From Fictibacillus phosphorivorans (lineage in GTDB: Bacteria > Bacillota > Bacilli > Bacillales > Fictibacillaceae): 64,000 nucleotides of DNA. The notes below the pieces were generated by a model that was not told the DNA's origin, did not search any database, and saw only the letters and a program-made list of their open reading frames with translations. The position numbers and the translations under genes are program-made. The stretch covers positions 558,001-622,000 of the forward strand of contig NZ_LRFC01000023.1 of the NCBI RefSeq assembly GCF_001619875.1, in the 5' to 3' direction. The stretch's first letter is position 1; every line of letters begins with the position of its first letter. Below are positions 36,078 through 45,743 of the stretch, piece by piece.

Positions 36078-36500
36078 TTAGTGATTAATGTAATACATCC
36101 AATGAAACAAAGATCCTGAAATCTTACCTAATACAATCGCCATTAATATGATGATGATCTTCTCACCGAACCCTACTCTTTTTGCAAGAATCGGTAGCAC
36201 GTTCAAGACTTCAGTCAGTGCAGCTGCAAGCATCCCTACAAAGATTCCTGCTAGTAGTCCAATCGGGACCAGAAAGAATGCTGGAAACGAAATGGAAGCG
36301 TTTCTTAAGTTCATCCAGCCGCCGATTACTGCCCCCAATATAATGCTTAATTCATAACCCCTGATGTACCGATATGTTTTTGAAAGCTGCATCAGTCTTG
36401 GCACAATCCCTAAAACTGTGATCAGCGCAACGAGCCCAGAACCAACCGTTATTCCTCCTCCAAATCCAATAAAAGCAATCAGCAAGACTTTAATTCCCAT
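36078..36500 (-). CDS. spoVAB: Stage V sporulation protein SpoVAB
   Basis: A 140-aa protein with about five membrane segments (FIGFGGGITVGSGLVAL and others). The start at 36500 (MGIKVLL) gives the family length and overlaps the spoVAA end by 11 bases; the longer frame to 36530 would add a basic stretch read from spoVAA. Exact role within the spoVA complex is unknown. Confidence 0.9.
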   Translation of the reverse strand: MGIKVLLIAFIGFGGGITVGSGLVALITVLGIVPRLMQLSKTYRYIRGYELSIILGAVIGGWMNLRNASISFPAFFLVPIGLLAGIFVGMLAAALTEVLNVLPILAKRVGFGEKIIIILMAIVLGKISGSLFHWMYYINH

Positions 36501-37110
36501 TGATCTTTTTCTCGGTTTCTTTGTTTTCATGAACGATCACATACTGATCAAGGTCTTGTTGATAATTGAACATCTCTACTTCTAAAGGACTTGGTTCTTC
36601 GTTAAGCCTTTTACGGAACAGGTGGTTAAAGAACAGAATCATTCCGAGACCAAGACCAAATGAATAAGGAATCTGCAGCAATAATGGTTGCTCTTTATAG
36701 TGCCCCGTTATCATAAAATAGATTTTTTGATGAACAAGCTGCATGCTGACATCCTCATGAAAATTCATTATCGCAAGCGCAGAGCCAGTAAAAAGCAATA
36801 GCCACACGAGTACAAAATAAACAGGTGCTAACTTTTTTTGTTTCATCTGAATCTCTAGAATCGATTGTGCAGGGCCGATCGTCTGAACATCTAAAACTGG
36901 TCTTTTCTGTTGGATCGTTCCGATCACACGCATAACATCTATAACAATCAAATGCTTATCTTCAGGGGTTACTTCATGGATAACATATCCCTTGATGTCT
37001 CTTTCTAGCTCATCAGATGCAACAATCTGTGCAACATCACCGATCGTGACTTTCTGATGTAAAAGGACCTGTACACGTTGACGCATACGCAGGTATACCG
37101 TTTTATCCAA
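36490..37110 (-). CDS. spoVAA: Stage V sporulation protein SpoVAA
   Basis: A 206-aa protein. The N-terminal soluble domain (1-100) is followed by two membrane spans (about 100-120 and 145-165). A TTG start at 37110 is chosen: AGAGGTGA lies 7 bases ahead, and the product then has the length and N-terminus (DKTVYLRMRQRV) of B. subtilis SpoVAA. First gene of the spoVA operon, behind a SigG-type promoter. Confidence 0.88.
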   Translation of the reverse strand: MDKTVYLRMRQRVQVLLHQKVTIGDVAQIVASDELERDIKGYVIHEVTPEDKHLIVIDVMRVIGTIQQKRPVLDVQTIGPAQSILEIQMKQKKLAPVYFVLVWLLLFTGSALAIMNFHEDVSMQLVHQKIYFMITGHYKEQPLLLQIPYSFGLGLGMILFFNHLFRKRLNEEPSPLEVEMFNYQQDLDQYVIVHENKETEKKINGN

Positions 37111-37144
37111 GTTCACTTCACCTCTTTCTAAGCGCATTTGTGTT

Positions 37145-37174
37145 TAGTATGCGATACCGCAATTCTTATCATGC
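37145..37174 (-). promoter_or_regulatory. SigG-type promoter of the spoVA operon
   Basis: On the minus strand GCATGA (37169-37174) and CATACTA (37145-37151) are 17 bases apart. This fits the SigG pattern, and spoVA is a known SigG operon. The -10 box is 34 bases from the TTG start. Confidence 0.75.
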
Positions 37175-37229
37175 CTCTCATCGAACACCATCCAAAAACT
37201 ACCACAAAAATAGATAAAAAATGTCGAAA

Positions 37230-37362
37230 GTGGTTGATTTCCGTTCCAGGTACTCCCTTTCCGCGGGGCGTACGGTGAGCCTCCTGCCGCTTTGCGCCAT
37301 TAGGAGTCTCCACCTGACCGCTCGTCCCGCAGGAGTCTCGTACCTTCCACTCCAATCAACCA
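37230..37362 (+). repeat. Dispersed GC-rich repeat, copy B (subtype 1)
   Basis: Begins GTGGTTGATTTCCGTTCCAG and ends CTCCAATCAACC. The middle (GTGAGCCTCCTGCCGCTTTG) is shared with copy A. Outer ends are imperfect inverted repeats (GTTGATT). Confidence 0.9.
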
Positions 37363-37512
37363 TATCAACGAAGATTTTAAGTTAAAGAAAGAACTTGAAA
37401 TTCTTCTTAAGTCATCATTTGTGTGTTCAAGAGAATAATTATTGGAAATGTTATCAAGGTATTTAGTAGTTGAAGATAAAATTTTGGAGGCACCTTAATT
37501 GTTCAACAGAAT

Positions 37513-37560
37513 CAATCTTTTAGAAAATGTCTTAAATGAACGCTCTTTTCTAAAAGATTG
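37513..37560. repeat. Perfect 15-bp inverted repeat between repeat copies B and C
   Basis: CAATCTTTTAGAAAA (37513-37527) and TTTTCTAAAAGATTG (37546-37560) flank an 18-base loop. There is no T run, and no gene is near. It borders repeat copy C and may be part of a composite element. The rest of 37363-37589 shows no gene. Confidence 0.8.
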
Positions 37561-37589
37561 TTGCTTTTACATTTTGTCATCTATAATTA

Positions 37590-37719
37590 ATTGATTGGAG
37601 TGTAGGATGCGAGACTCCTGCGGGACAGGCGGGCAGGTGAGACACTTAAGAGTGTAACGTACGAATGTGGCTCACCGCCTGCCCCGCGGAAAGCGAGCAT
37701 CTGAAACGGAGATCAACTA
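37590..37719 (-). repeat. Dispersed GC-rich repeat, copy C (subtype 2, inverted)
   Basis: Opposite orientation to copy B. Shares with copy E the middle that reads, on the minus strand, GAGCCACATTCG and AAGTGTCTCACCTGCCCGCC, and the end CTACACTCCAATCAA. Confidence 0.88.
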
Positions 37720-37772
37720 CTTTCAAAAGCAACCATGAATACGAAAACAGCCTAAATGAAGAAATTCAAAAC

Positions 37773-37812
37773 AAAAAACCAGATAGGACGTTTAAGTCTC
37801 CATCTGGTTTTT
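37773..37812 (-). terminator. sigF terminator
   Basis: AAAAAACCAGAT (37773-37784) pairs with ATCTGGTTTTT (37802-37812) around a partly paired loop, with a T run on the minus strand. It overlaps the last codons of sigF. Confidence 0.8.
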
Positions 37813-38550
37813 CATAAATAATAGTATTTTCTTTTCGAGTCTCGACACTTGTACTTGAGAAATTGCAAGACGGTCAGCAACCTCGGATTGCGTTTGATCT
37901 TTAAAATACCTCAAATAAACGATTAGTCGTTCTCTTTCATCGAGCTTATCCATGATATCTTTTAGAGCGATCTTATCAAACCATTTGTTTTCTGAGTGGT
38001 CTGAGATTTGATCGAGCAGTGTGATTGGATCTCCATCATTTTCATAAACCGTTTCATGAATGGATTGTGGCGCTCTTACTGCGTCTTGTGCCATGATCAC
38101 ATCTTCTACTGCAACATCAAGATGCTCCGCTACTTCTGAAATGGTTGGTGTACGCCCTAATGATTTAGATAACTCGTCTTTTGCTTTTCTTACTTTGTTA
38201 CCCGTCTCTTTTAAAGAACGGCTAACTTTCACGGTTCCGTCGTCCCGTATGAAACGCTGAATTTCCCCGATGATCATCGGTACGGCATAGGTTGAGAACC
38301 GTACATCATAGGAAAGATCAAATTTATCTACTGATTTTAACAATCCGATACTGCCGATTTGAAAAAGGTCATCAGCTTCATAACCTCTGTTTAAAAAGCG
38401 TTGAACCACAGACCAGACAAGCCTCATGTTTTTTTCTACAATCGTATCACGAGCTGACTGATCTCCTTCCTGACTCTGTTTGATCAATAACTTAATCTCT
38501 TCATCCTTAAGAAACGGTTCACTTTTGCTGCCTTTCACCTCGACATCCAT
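37792..38550 (-). CDS. sigF: RNA polymerase sigma factor SigF (forespore)
   Basis: A 252-aa sigma-70-family factor, the first compartment-specific sigma factor in the forespore. Region 2 (NMRLVWSVVQRFLNRGYEAD and DLFQIGSIGLLKSVDKFD), region 3 (TPTISEVAEHLDV) and region 4 (QTQSEVADRLAISQVQVSRLEKKI in outline) are complete. The start at 38550 is 7 bases from GGGAG; the ATG two codons before is only one base away. Last gene of the dacF-spoIIA operon. Confidence 0.95.
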   Translation of the reverse strand: MDVEVKGSKSEPFLKDEEIKLLIKQSQEGDQSARDTIVEKNMRLVWSVVQRFLNRGYEADDLFQIGSIGLLKSVDKFDLSYDVRFSTYAVPMIIGEIQRFIRDDGTVKVSRSLKETGNKVRKAKDELSKSLGRTPTISEVAEHLDVAVEDVIMAQDAVRAPQSIHETVYENDGDPITLLDQISDHSENKWFDKIALKDIMDKLDERERLIVYLRYFKDQTQSEVADRLAISQVQVSRLEKKILLFMKNQMET

Positions 38551-38562
38551 AGACATACTCCC

Positions 38563-39003
38563 TTAATTACACAATGCTTTATTTTTAGTTAAGTATTTTG
38601 TCAAGTGAATCGTAGTTCCGTATGAAGGTTCTGAGATGACTTCTACACTGTCCATAAAGTTTTCCATGATCGTAAAGCCCATACCTGAGCGTTCTAATTC
38701 AGGCTTAGACGTATAAAGGGGTTGCCTTGCTTGATCAAGATCACGGATCCCCATACCCTCGTCACGAATTGTAAGGTGGATCGTATCCTCTTCAATAGCG
38801 GCTTCAATATACACCATACCCGTTGCTTTGTTTTCGTATCCGTGAATGATCGCATTCGTCACAGCTTCAGATACAACTGTCTTGATCTCTGTCAGTTCAT
38901 CAACAGTCGGATCGATCTGAGCGATAAATGCAGCAACTGTCACACGTGCAAAGGATTCATTTTGACTTAACGCTGAAAATTGAATCTTCATTTCATTTCT
39001 CAT
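38563..39003 (-). CDS. spoIIAB: Anti-sigma F factor / kinase SpoIIAB
   Basis: A 146-aa GHKL-fold serine kinase. The N box is [15 protein letters not shown] and the G1 box is [16 protein letters not shown] follows. It holds SigF inactive and phosphorylates SpoIIAA. Its start lies 2 bases after the spoIIAA stop, and sigF begins 12 bases downstream. Confidence 0.96.
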   Translation of the reverse strand: MRNEMKIQFSALSQNESFARVTVAAFIAQIDPTVDELTEIKTVVSEAVTNAIIHGYENKATGMVYIEAAIEEDTIHLTIRDEGMGIRDLDQARQPLYTSKPELERSGMGFTIMENFMDSVEVISEPSYGTTIHLTKYLTKNKALCN

Positions 39004-39005
39004 TT

Positions 39006-39356
39006 TTAAGCCACCCCCAAAGCCTGAAGGGCAAGCTCTTCATCTTCTTCAAGCCTGATAATCTTAAACAATCCTGACATCTCAAAAAGTCTCTTTACCG
39101 CTGGTGATATGGCACATACTACCATCTCTCCATTTTGACTCTTGATTTGCTTATAGCGTCCTAGAATTACACCTAAACCCGAACTATCCATGAAACTTAA
39201 ACCTTCTAAATTCAACACAATATGATTTACCGTATGTTTTCTCAAATATTCTTCAACTTGTGACCGAAGCATGTCTGCTGTATGGTGATCAAGTTCTCCG
39301 TCTAAGCGGATACATAACACGGTATGTTTAAGTTCCAGATTGACAGCTAATCCCAC
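39006..39356 (-). CDS. spoIIAA: Anti-anti-sigma factor SpoIIAA
   Basis: A 116-aa STAS-domain protein. The SpoIIAB phosphorylation serine lies in [16 protein letters not shown]. Dephosphorylated protein frees SigF from SpoIIAB. The GTG at 39356, behind AAGGAGAGG, gives the family length and start; the open frame to 39458 crosses the SigH-like promoter and is rejected. Confidence 0.94.
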   Translation of the reverse strand: MGLAVNLELKHTVLCIRLDGELDHHTADMLRSQVEEYLRKHTVNHIVLNLEGLSFMDSSGLGVILGRYKQIKSQNGEMVVCAISPAVKRLFEMSGLFKIIRLEEDEELALQALGVA

Positions 39357-39388
39357 GCTATCCTCTCCTTCTTTTTTGGATAACGTGA

Positions 39389-39417
39389 AGTTTCTATAAA
39401 AATAGACGAATTCCTTC
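39389..39417 (-). promoter_or_regulatory. Candidate SigH promoter of spoIIAA-spoIIAB-sigF
   Basis: On the minus strand GAAGGAATT (39409-39417) fits the SigH -35 pattern fully. ATAGAAACT (39389-39397), 11 bases on, fits the -10 with one main difference. B. subtilis spoIIA is SigH-driven from the same place. Confidence 0.65.
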
Positions 39418-39471
39418 ACTCTTGACAAAACTAGTGGGAATTCGCCTATAACTGTCAAGATTACTTCATAA

Positions 39472-40638
39472 TCAGGAGGATTTTGACATTTGTCCTGCTG
39501 TTCGTTTGAATAGTTTCCACCATGATGCTTTTTTCACTGTCTCTGAAGCCAAAACTGGACTTTCCGTGATCAGTTTATCCCCGTTATATATTTTTAAAGA
39601 ACCAATCTGCTGTCCTTTTTTTACAGGTAATTTCAGATCTTTATCCACATTTACTTCAGTTTTCACTTTTTTCGCTGTTTCACCTTTTTTTAGTAAAAGG
39701 GAGATATTTTCTGAAGTAACTACAGGAAGTTTGGATTTTTCTGCTTTTTGAACCTTAACTTCTTTTACGATTTCATGCCTGTCGTACAGCTTCTTAGTAG
39801 AAAATTGGGTAAACGCATAATCGAGCATCGAAGTTACTTGAGCATTTCTTTCTTTTGGTGAAGGAGCGCCCATAACGACGGCGATGACCCTCATGCCATT
39901 CTTATTTGCTGTTGCAGTTAAACAATATTTCGCTTCATTCGTAAATCCAGTTTTCAACCCATCGACACCAGGATAAAACTTAACGAGTCTGTTCGTGTTA
40001 ACGAGCCAAAACTTCTTTTCTGATTCTTCTCTTAAATAATCTTCATAAAGTCCTGTGAACTTCGTAACTTCTTCATGTTTGAGAAGTTCCTTACTCATGA
40101 TTGCCATGTCGTGCGCCGAGGTATAATGTCCAGCTGCAGGAAGCCCTGTTGGGTTCTTAAAAAACGTATCATTCAAACCAAGTTCTTTTGCTTTATTATT
40201 CATCATGTTAACAAAAGACTCTGCAGATCCAGCGATATGTTCTGCCATTGCAACAGATGCGTCATTCGCGCTGCCGATCGCAATTCCTTTTACCATATCT
40301 TCCACACGCATCTCTTCGCCTGGCTCAAGGAATATTTGTGACCCACCCATACTTGCCGCATACTCAGACACCCGAATCTTATCGTTCCAGCTGATCTTAC
40401 CTTTATCAATTGCTTCCATGATAAGAATCATCGTCATGATTTTAGTCATACTTGCTGGCGGCAGCTTTTCATGGCTATTTTTTTCAAACAGAACACTGCC
40501 GCTATCTTGTTCCATCAAAATGGCCGAGTGGCTCTGTTCAGCAAGCTTCATCTTTTCTTTCTCCGCCGCCTCTGCTTTAGGGATAGAAAAAGCAGCTAGC
40601 AAGCAAATACTAAGTAGACCTGAAATTACGCCTTTCAT
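39472..40638 (-). CDS. dacF: D-alanyl-D-alanine carboxypeptidase DacF
   Basis: A 388-aa PBP with a signal peptide (1-25). Motifs are Ser63-MTK66, SAN 123-125 and KTG 229-231, and a C-terminal beta domain follows. In B. subtilis DacF acts in the forespore on germ-cell-wall/cortex peptides. The start at 40638 follows GGAGGG; the ATG six codons before lies ahead of that site. It precedes spoIIAA, as in B. subtilis, under a SigF-type promoter. Confidence 0.94.
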   Translation of the reverse strand: MKGVISGLLSICLLAAFSIPKAEAAEKEKMKLAEQSHSAILMEQDSGSVLFEKNSHEKLPPASMTKIMTMILIMEAIDKGKISWNDKIRVSEYAASMGGSQIFLEPGEEMRVEDMVKGIAIGSANDASVAMAEHIAGSAESFVNMMNNKAKELGLNDTFFKNPTGLPAAGHYTSAHDMAIMSKELLKHEEVTKFTGLYEDYLREESEKKFWLVNTNRLVKFYPGVDGLKTGFTNEAKYCLTATANKNGMRVIAVVMGAPSPKERNAQVTSMLDYAFTQFSTKKLYDRHEIVKEVKVQKAEKSKLPVVTSENISLLLKKGETAKKVKTEVNVDKDLKLPVKKGQQIGSLKIYNGDKLITESPVLASETVKKASWWKLFKRTAGQMSKSS

Positions 40639-40663
40639 ACAGTTCCCTCCATTCATATAGCTT

Positions 40664-40693
40664 TATTTTTTCCATAATTTTTCACTTTATACC
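40664..40693 (-). promoter_or_regulatory. SigF-type promoter of dacF
   Basis: On the minus strand GGTATA (40688-40693) and GGAAAAAATA (40664-40673) are 14 bases apart. The -10 fits GGNNANANTA fully. The -10 box is about 25 bases from the dacF start. Confidence 0.7.
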
Positions 40694-40816
40694 GTATCTT
40701 CCATCTAAAAAAGCTTGCTCCACCATTTTATCTCCACTTAAAATCGGCTGAAGTTTTGATTTGTCTTTCTGTATATGAATAAAAGATGGCTAATAGTGAG
40801 TTCTTTTTACTGAATT

Positions 40817-40915
40817 GAGCGATTTTGAGAAGTATTAAGTTCATTTTAGAAATAATTAAGCGATTTTTAGCGATAATAAGGCGATTATCCATTTAATAAA
40901 GACGATTCGCTATTT
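40817..40915. repeat. Tandem array, period 20-21 bp (array 3)
   Basis: Units that open GAG/AAG and mostly continue with a CGATTTT-like stretch start at 40817, 40837, 40858, 40878 and 40899. The array lies in the gene-free stretch 40639-41103 between dacF and pdp, which otherwise holds the SigF-type promoter and the pdp terminator. Confidence 0.7.
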
Positions 40916-41041
40916 CTCGACAAGCCCCCTTCTTTCATGCCTCCATTTTAAGGAGCAAAATTTCCTATCTCTTCATCCAAAAAAGAAGCTGGATTTTCAT
41001 CCAACTTCATCATTTAGCCTATCGGAGAGGGCTTCCAAACA

Positions 41042-41085
41042 AAAAAAAGATGACTCAAAAGTTTTTTGTCCTCTTGAGTCACCCA
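41042..41085 (-). terminator. pdp terminator
   Basis: GATGACTCAA (41049-41058) pairs with TTGAGTCACC (41074-41083, one mismatch), and seven T follow on the minus strand. Confidence 0.8.
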
Positions 41086-41103
41086 TAGAATTTAAAATTA
41101 AAA

Positions 41104-42408
41104 TTATTGTTTGATTTCTTTATATACAAGCGGTGGAGCTTCAACAGCATCCTTTGAGATCGTATAGGCATCACGAATTCTCTTTTTAACATCCTCTACA
41201 TTTTCTGTGTTGCTGTAGATTGTCACGAGTGAATCCCCTTTTGCTACGGAATCTCCAACTTTTTTATTAAGCATCAGACCAACTGCCAGGTCGATCTCTG
41301 ATTCTTTTGTTGCTCGTCCTGCACCTAGAATCATTGCAGCAGTTCCGATCTCATCGGCAATGATTTCAGATACATATCCGTCTTCTTCAGCAGCTAGTTC
41401 AAATGTGTGAGCTGCTTGTGGAAGGTTTTCAGGATGGTCGACAACTGATTCATCTCCGCCTTGTGCTTTTAAGAAGACTTTTAATGTTTCCAGAGCTTTT
41501 CCGGAAGCAATCACTTCTTGCAGCATCTCACGGGCTTGTTCAAGTGAATCTGCTTTTTTCGCGAGATATACCATGTGAGATCCTAGTGTTAAGCATAGCT
41601 CTTCAAGATCCTTAGGGCCTTTCCCGTTAAGTGTATCGATGGCTTCCTTAATCTCAAGCGCGTTACCGATCGCAAACCCCAATGGCTGACTCATATCCGA
41701 AATAACTGCCATAGTGTTGCGGCCAACTGCGTTCCCGATTTTTACCATTGCGTTCGCAAGCTCTTCTGCTTCTTCTGGTGTTTTCATAAATGCTCCAGCA
41801 CCTGTTTTTACATCCAATACGATTGCATCTGCACCAGCCGCAATCTTCTTACTCATGATTGAGCTTGCAATAAGTGGGATTGAGTTAACCGTCGCTGTAA
41901 CATCACGAAGGCCATATAATTTTTTATCCGCAGGTGTAAGGTTTCCACTCTGACCTATAACTGCAAGTTTATTTTTGTTTACTAAGTCGATAAACTGCTG
42001 GTTATCAATTTCAACGTGGAAACCAGGAACAGCTTCCAACTTGTCAATTGTCCCCCCAGTATGCCCGAGACCTCTTCCAGACATTTTAGCTACAGGAACA
42101 CCAAGAGCAGCAACAAGTGGTGCAAGAACAAGGGTTGTTGTATCACCAACACCGCCTGTTGAATGTTTATCAACTTTTATACCTTCAATTGCAGAAAGGT
42201 CGATTTGGTCACCTGACTCAACCATCGCCATTGTAAAATTAGCTCGTTCCTCAGTTGTCATGTCTTTAAAATAGACAGCCATCGCAAAGGCAGACATCTG
42301 ATAATCTGGGATCTCGCCATTCGTATAGTTTTGAATAATATAATCTATTTCGACTTTTGTTAGTTCTTTACCGTCACGCTTTTTTTGTATTAAATCAACC
42401 ATTCTCAT
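41104..42408 (-). CDS. pdp: Pyrimidine-nucleoside phosphorylase
   Basis: A 434-aa enzyme that splits uridine and thymidine with phosphate. [20 protein letters not shown] and [18 protein letters not shown] are the phosphate and substrate loops of the family. A C-terminal domain (about 345-434) completes it. The start at 42408 gives the family N-terminus (MRMVDLI); the frame to 42438 has no better site. Follows deoB and pupG in one nucleoside-salvage unit. Confidence 0.94.
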   Translation of the reverse strand: MRMVDLIQKKRDGKELTKVEIDYIIQNYTNGEIPDYQMSAFAMAVYFKDMTTEERANFTMAMVESGDQIDLSAIEGIKVDKHSTGGVGDTTTLVLAPLVAALGVPVAKMSGRGLGHTGGTIDKLEAVPGFHVEIDNQQFIDLVNKNKLAVIGQSGNLTPADKKLYGLRDVTATVNSIPLIASSIMSKKIAAGADAIVLDVKTGAGAFMKTPEEAEELANAMVKIGNAVGRNTMAVISDMSQPLGFAIGNALEIKEAIDTLNGKGPKDLEELCLTLGSHMVYLAKKADSLEQAREMLQEVIASGKALETLKVFLKAQGGDESVVDHPENLPQAAHTFELAAEEDGYVSEIIADEIGTAAMILGAGRATKESEIDLAVGLMLNKKVGDSVAKGDSLVTIYSNTENVEDVKKRIRDAYTISKDAVEAPPLVYKEIKQ

Positions 42409-42485
42409 TAACAACACCACTTTCTGATAACGATCCATCTAAAATAATTAGTCTTACTAGCTGGCTAAACGTTGATTTTTTAACC

Positions 42486-43298
42486 TTAAATTTCTTTTAC
42501 GATCCCTTTAACTAAAGAAAGAAAATTAGCTTTTACCATTTCAGTTGTTTCCATAACTTCATCGTGAGTTAAAGGCTGATCTAGGATACCGGCAGCCATA
42601 TTTGAAATACATGAGATTCCAAGCACTTTCATGCCCGCATGACGTGCGATGATTACTTCTGGGACCGTAGACATACCTACAGCATCTGCCCCTAGAACAC
42701 GAAGCATTCTCACTTCAGCAGGTGTTTCATAAGAAGGTCCTGTGTTACCGACATACACGCCTTCTTTTAATGGGACATTCAATTCTTTTGCTACGCTGCG
42801 AGCCACATCTTGAAGTGATGCCGTATATGCTTCACTCATATCAGGGAAACGTACTCCGAATGTGTTATCATTCGCGCCAATCAGCGGATTGACACCGAAA
42901 TTATTAATATGATCTGTAATCAGCATAAGGTCACCAGCTTCAAAGTCCTGGTTCACACCCCCTGCTGCATTTGTTACTACGATTGTTTCTACTCCGATGA
43001 GTTTCATCACACGAACCGGGAATGTTACTTTATCCATTGAGTACCCTTCGTAATAATGGAAACGGCCTTGCATCGCAACAACTTGTTTACCTGCAAGTTC
43101 ACCAATAACAAGCTGCCCAGCATGTCCTTCTACTGTTGATACTGGGAATTCAGGGATATCTGAGTACGGAATAATAACTGGATTTTCAATTTCTTCAGCA
43201 AGGATTCCAAGACCTGAACCGAGGATCAGACCAATTTTTGGCGAAGAAGTTAGTTTAGATTGAATGAATTCAGCAGATGTCTGCAATTGTTTTGACAT
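42486..43298 (-). CDS. pupG: Purine-nucleoside phosphorylase (PupG, trimeric type)
   Basis: A 270-aa enzyme. Signatures are GLILGSGLGILA (phosphate loop), GRFHYYEGYSMDKVTFPVRV, the VTNAAGGVN strand, and NTGPSYETPAE with AVGMSTVPE. It cleaves guanosine/inosine and their deoxy forms. Lies 18 bases after deoB. Same deoB-pupG order as the B. subtilis drm-pupG operon. Confidence 0.95.
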   Translation of the reverse strand: MSKQLQTSAEFIQSKLTSSPKIGLILGSGLGILAEEIENPVIIPYSDIPEFPVSTVEGHAGQLVIGELAGKQVVAMQGRFHYYEGYSMDKVTFPVRVMKLIGVETIVVTNAAGGVNQDFEAGDLMLITDHINNFGVNPLIGANDNTFGVRFPDMSEAYTASLQDVARSVAKELNVPLKEGVYVGNTGPSYETPAEVRMLRVLGADAVGMSTVPEVIIARHAGMKVLGISCISNMAAGILDQPLTHDEVMETTEMVKANFLSLVKGIVKEI

Positions 43299-43315
43299 GT
43301 TATTTTCCCCTTTAC

Positions 43316-44500
43316 TTATAGCTGATTTAAAAAACTTTGTCCGATTTCTGGTTTCTTCACATCGTAAATCTCAGCGATTGTTGCTCCAATGTCAGCAAAC
43401 GTGTTGCCTACATTCAGCTTCTTGGCTTCTTTGATGTTTTTGTGATAAACCATCAATGGCACATATTCACGTGTATGATCTGTTCCGTGATGAACAGGAT
43501 CATTACCATGGTCCGCTGTAATGATGAGAAGGTCATCTTCTTTTAGCTTCTCAAGAACTTCTGGTAAACGTGCATCAAATTCCTCCAATGCCTCTCCATA
43601 GCCAATTGGATCTCTTCTATGGCCAAACAGGGCATCAAAATCAACCAGATTCAAGAAATTTAGTCCAGTGAAATCCTCATCCATAGACTCAACAAGCTTA
43701 TCCATCCCGTCCATGTTAGATTTCGTACGAATCGCTTTCGTTACCCCTTCTCCATCAAATATATCGGAAATCTTACCTAGAGCAATGCTCTCGTAGCCTT
43801 TATCTTCTAGCTCATTCATAACCGTTCTTCCAAAAGGTTTCAGTGCATAGTCATGACGGTTGGACGTTCTCTCAAAAGATCCCGGCTCACCTTTAAACGG
43901 ACGGGCTATGATTCGGCCTAACATATACTTGCCTTCTCGAGTCATTTCTCTAGCTGTTTCACAAATCTTATATAATTCTTCTAACGGCACAACATCTTCA
44001 TGAGCTGCAATCTGCAATACAGAATCTGCAGATGTATACACAATTAATTTACCCGTGTTTACATGTTCTTCCCCAAGCTCTGAAATGATCTCGGTGCCCG
44101 AAGCTGCTTTATTTCCTAATATCCCTCTGCCCCATTTTTCAGTAAGCATTTCAATCAGTTCCTCTGGAAAACCGTCAGGGAACGTTTGAAAAGGTTCTTT
44201 TATATGAAGACCCATGATCTCCCAATGTCCCGTCATTGTATCTTTACCATTTGAGAGTTCAGGAAGTTTCGCATAATGAGCAAGTGGATCCTCTGCCTGC
44301 TGAATCCCTTTCATTGTTGAATCAATATTTCCGAGTCCCAGTTTTTCCAAGTTAGGAACACTTAACCCGTTCATTTTTTCTGCAATATGCCCTAAAGTGT
44401 GAGCACCTCTATCACCGAATTTTTCAGCGTCTGGCGCTTCGCCGATCCCTACAGAATCCATTACGATTAAAAAAGTTCTCTTAAAGCGTGATTGTTTCAT
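43316..44500 (-). CDS. deoB: Phosphopentomutase
   Basis: A 394-aa alkaline-phosphatase-superfamily mutase (drm) that moves phosphate between C1 and C5 of (deoxy)ribose. [13 protein letters not shown] and DTMTGHWE (catalytic Thr) are at the N-terminal side, and [20 protein letters not shown] supplies metal ligands. First gene of the salvage unit, after AGGAGGAAAAA. A perfect palindrome lies 76 bases upstream. Confidence 0.95.
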   Translation of the reverse strand: MKQSRFKRTFLIVMDSVGIGEAPDAEKFGDRGAHTLGHIAEKMNGLSVPNLEKLGLGNIDSTMKGIQQAEDPLAHYAKLPELSNGKDTMTGHWEIMGLHIKEPFQTFPDGFPEELIEMLTEKWGRGILGNKAASGTEIISELGEEHVNTGKLIVYTSADSVLQIAAHEDVVPLEELYKICETAREMTREGKYMLGRIIARPFKGEPGSFERTSNRHDYALKPFGRTVMNELEDKGYESIALGKISDIFDGEGVTKAIRTKSNMDGMDKLVESMDEDFTGLNFLNLVDFDALFGHRRDPIGYGEALEEFDARLPEVLEKLKEDDLLIITADHGNDPVHHGTDHTREYVPLMVYHKNIKEAKKLNVGNTFADIGATIAEIYDVKKPEIGQSFLNQL

Positions 44501-44575
44501 TTTTTCCTCCTGAATTTCATAGATACACTTTATTTACTATTTCCTTTTAATAGAAACAACAAACAAAACTTCTGT

Positions 44576-44595
44576 GATGTCAGAAGTCTGACATC
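44576..44595. promoter_or_regulatory. Perfect palindrome upstream of deoB, operator or xerD terminator
   Basis: GATGTCAGA, AG, TCTGACATC. The arms are 9 bp with a 2-base centre. On the minus strand no T run follows directly, so an operator is at least as likely as a terminator for xerD. Confidence 0.45.
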
Positions 44596-44613
44596 TTATT
44601 TTAAAAATAAAGC

Positions 44614-45504
44614 TCACGCCCTCGGATGGAAGGCGGAGTATACATCTTTTAATCTTGTTTTCGTAACATGTGTATAGATTTGCGTTGTTGAAATATCAGC
44701 ATGTCCTAACATTTCTTGTACAGCACGCAAGTCAGCTCCATTTTCTAAAAGGTGTGTAGCAAAGGAATGACGAAGCGTATGAGGTGTCAGTTCCTTCTCA
44801 ATATGAGCTTTCCTTGCAAGCAGTTTTAGAATCTTCCAAAACCCTTGACGTGATAAACGATTACCATGGTGATTTAAAAATAGAGCTTCTGTTTTCTTAC
44901 CCTTTAACATGATTGAACGCCCATTATGTAAATATTGTTCAATCGCTGCCTGAGCCATCTTACCAAGCGGGATGATTCTTTCTTTATTCCCTTTACCTAT
45001 ACAGCGGATGAAACCCATATCTAGATGAACATCTCCTAAATTAAGATGAACGAGTTCTGAAACACGAATACCAGTCGCATAGAGAAGTTCTAACACGGCT
45101 TTGTCACGTTTTGAAAATGGGTCATTAGAAGCGGGTGTGTCCAGAAGAGCTTCGACTTCTTCTGTCGATAAAACTTTTGGCAGTTTTCTTTCTGTCTTTG
45201 GTGTTTCAATATGTACAGAAGGATCCTGGGTTGATACCTTCTCTCTTAAAAGAAATTGGTGAAACGAACGGATAGAAGCTATATTACGAGCGAGCGTCGT
45301 GGAAGCCTTACCATTTTCTTTTAAAAATAAAAGATAACCCATAATATGATTACGGTCGATCTCATGAATGGTTTCAAGAGATTCCACTTTTTCTAAATAA
45401 CGTACATACTGTGTCAGATCTCTTTTATAAGAATCAATTGTGTTTTTTGAGAGGGCTCGTTCTACAATAATATATTGAAGAAAATCTTGAACATGACCGT
45501 TCAC
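44614..45504 (-). CDS. xerD: Site-specific tyrosine recombinase XerD
   Basis: A 296-aa recombinase (RipX in B. subtilis) that with XerC/CodV resolves chromosome dimers at dif. The catalytic residues are Arg147, Lys171, His242, Arg245, His268 and Tyr277 (QIYTHV). The N-terminal SAM-like domain spans 1-90. It is preceded by yqzK and near fur, as in B. subtilis, so it is the housekeeping gene and not an integrase of a mobile element. Confidence 0.95.
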   Translation of the reverse strand: MNGHVQDFLQYIIVERALSKNTIDSYKRDLTQYVRYLEKVESLETIHEIDRNHIMGYLLFLKENGKASTTLARNIASIRSFHQFLLREKVSTQDPSVHIETPKTERKLPKVLSTEEVEALLDTPASNDPFSKRDKAVLELLYATGIRVSELVHLNLGDVHLDMGFIRCIGKGNKERIIPLGKMAQAAIEQYLHNGRSIMLKGKKTEALFLNHHGNRLSRQGFWKILKLLARKAHIEKELTPHTLRHSFATHLLENGADLRAVQEMLGHADISTTQIYTHVTKTRLKDVYSAFHPRA

Positions 45505-45515
45505 TATACCCCTCC

Positions 45516-45743
45516 TTACTCACCTGTTTGGTAAAAATAGAAAAGCCTTTTTACAACGTTTGAATCTGTGTCAGAACTCAGATTGAAGACTTTAACTGCT
45601 TTCCCTTTTGGTTCGTCATATCTATGATAGTTTTCGTATTCCTGGTTAATCCACAATAAACCAAAATAAAAAACAAGTGTGCAAATCGAAAAAGCAAAGA
45701 ACACCTTTGTTGTATTCCAAACGATTTTCATCCAGGAAATCAT
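45516..45743 (-). CDS. yqzK: YqzK-like small membrane protein (DUF4227)
   Basis: A 75-aa protein with one membrane segment (about 10-28) followed by a soluble tail. Position between fur and xerD and size fit DUF4227 YqzK, of unknown function. GGGGTGG precedes adjacent ATG codons at 45746 and 45743; the second is better spaced. It ends 12 bases before xerD. Confidence 0.75.
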   Translation of the reverse strand: MISWMKIVWNTTKVFFAFSICTLVFYFGLLWINQEYENYHRYDEPKGKAVKVFNLSSDTDSNVVKRLFYFYQTGE

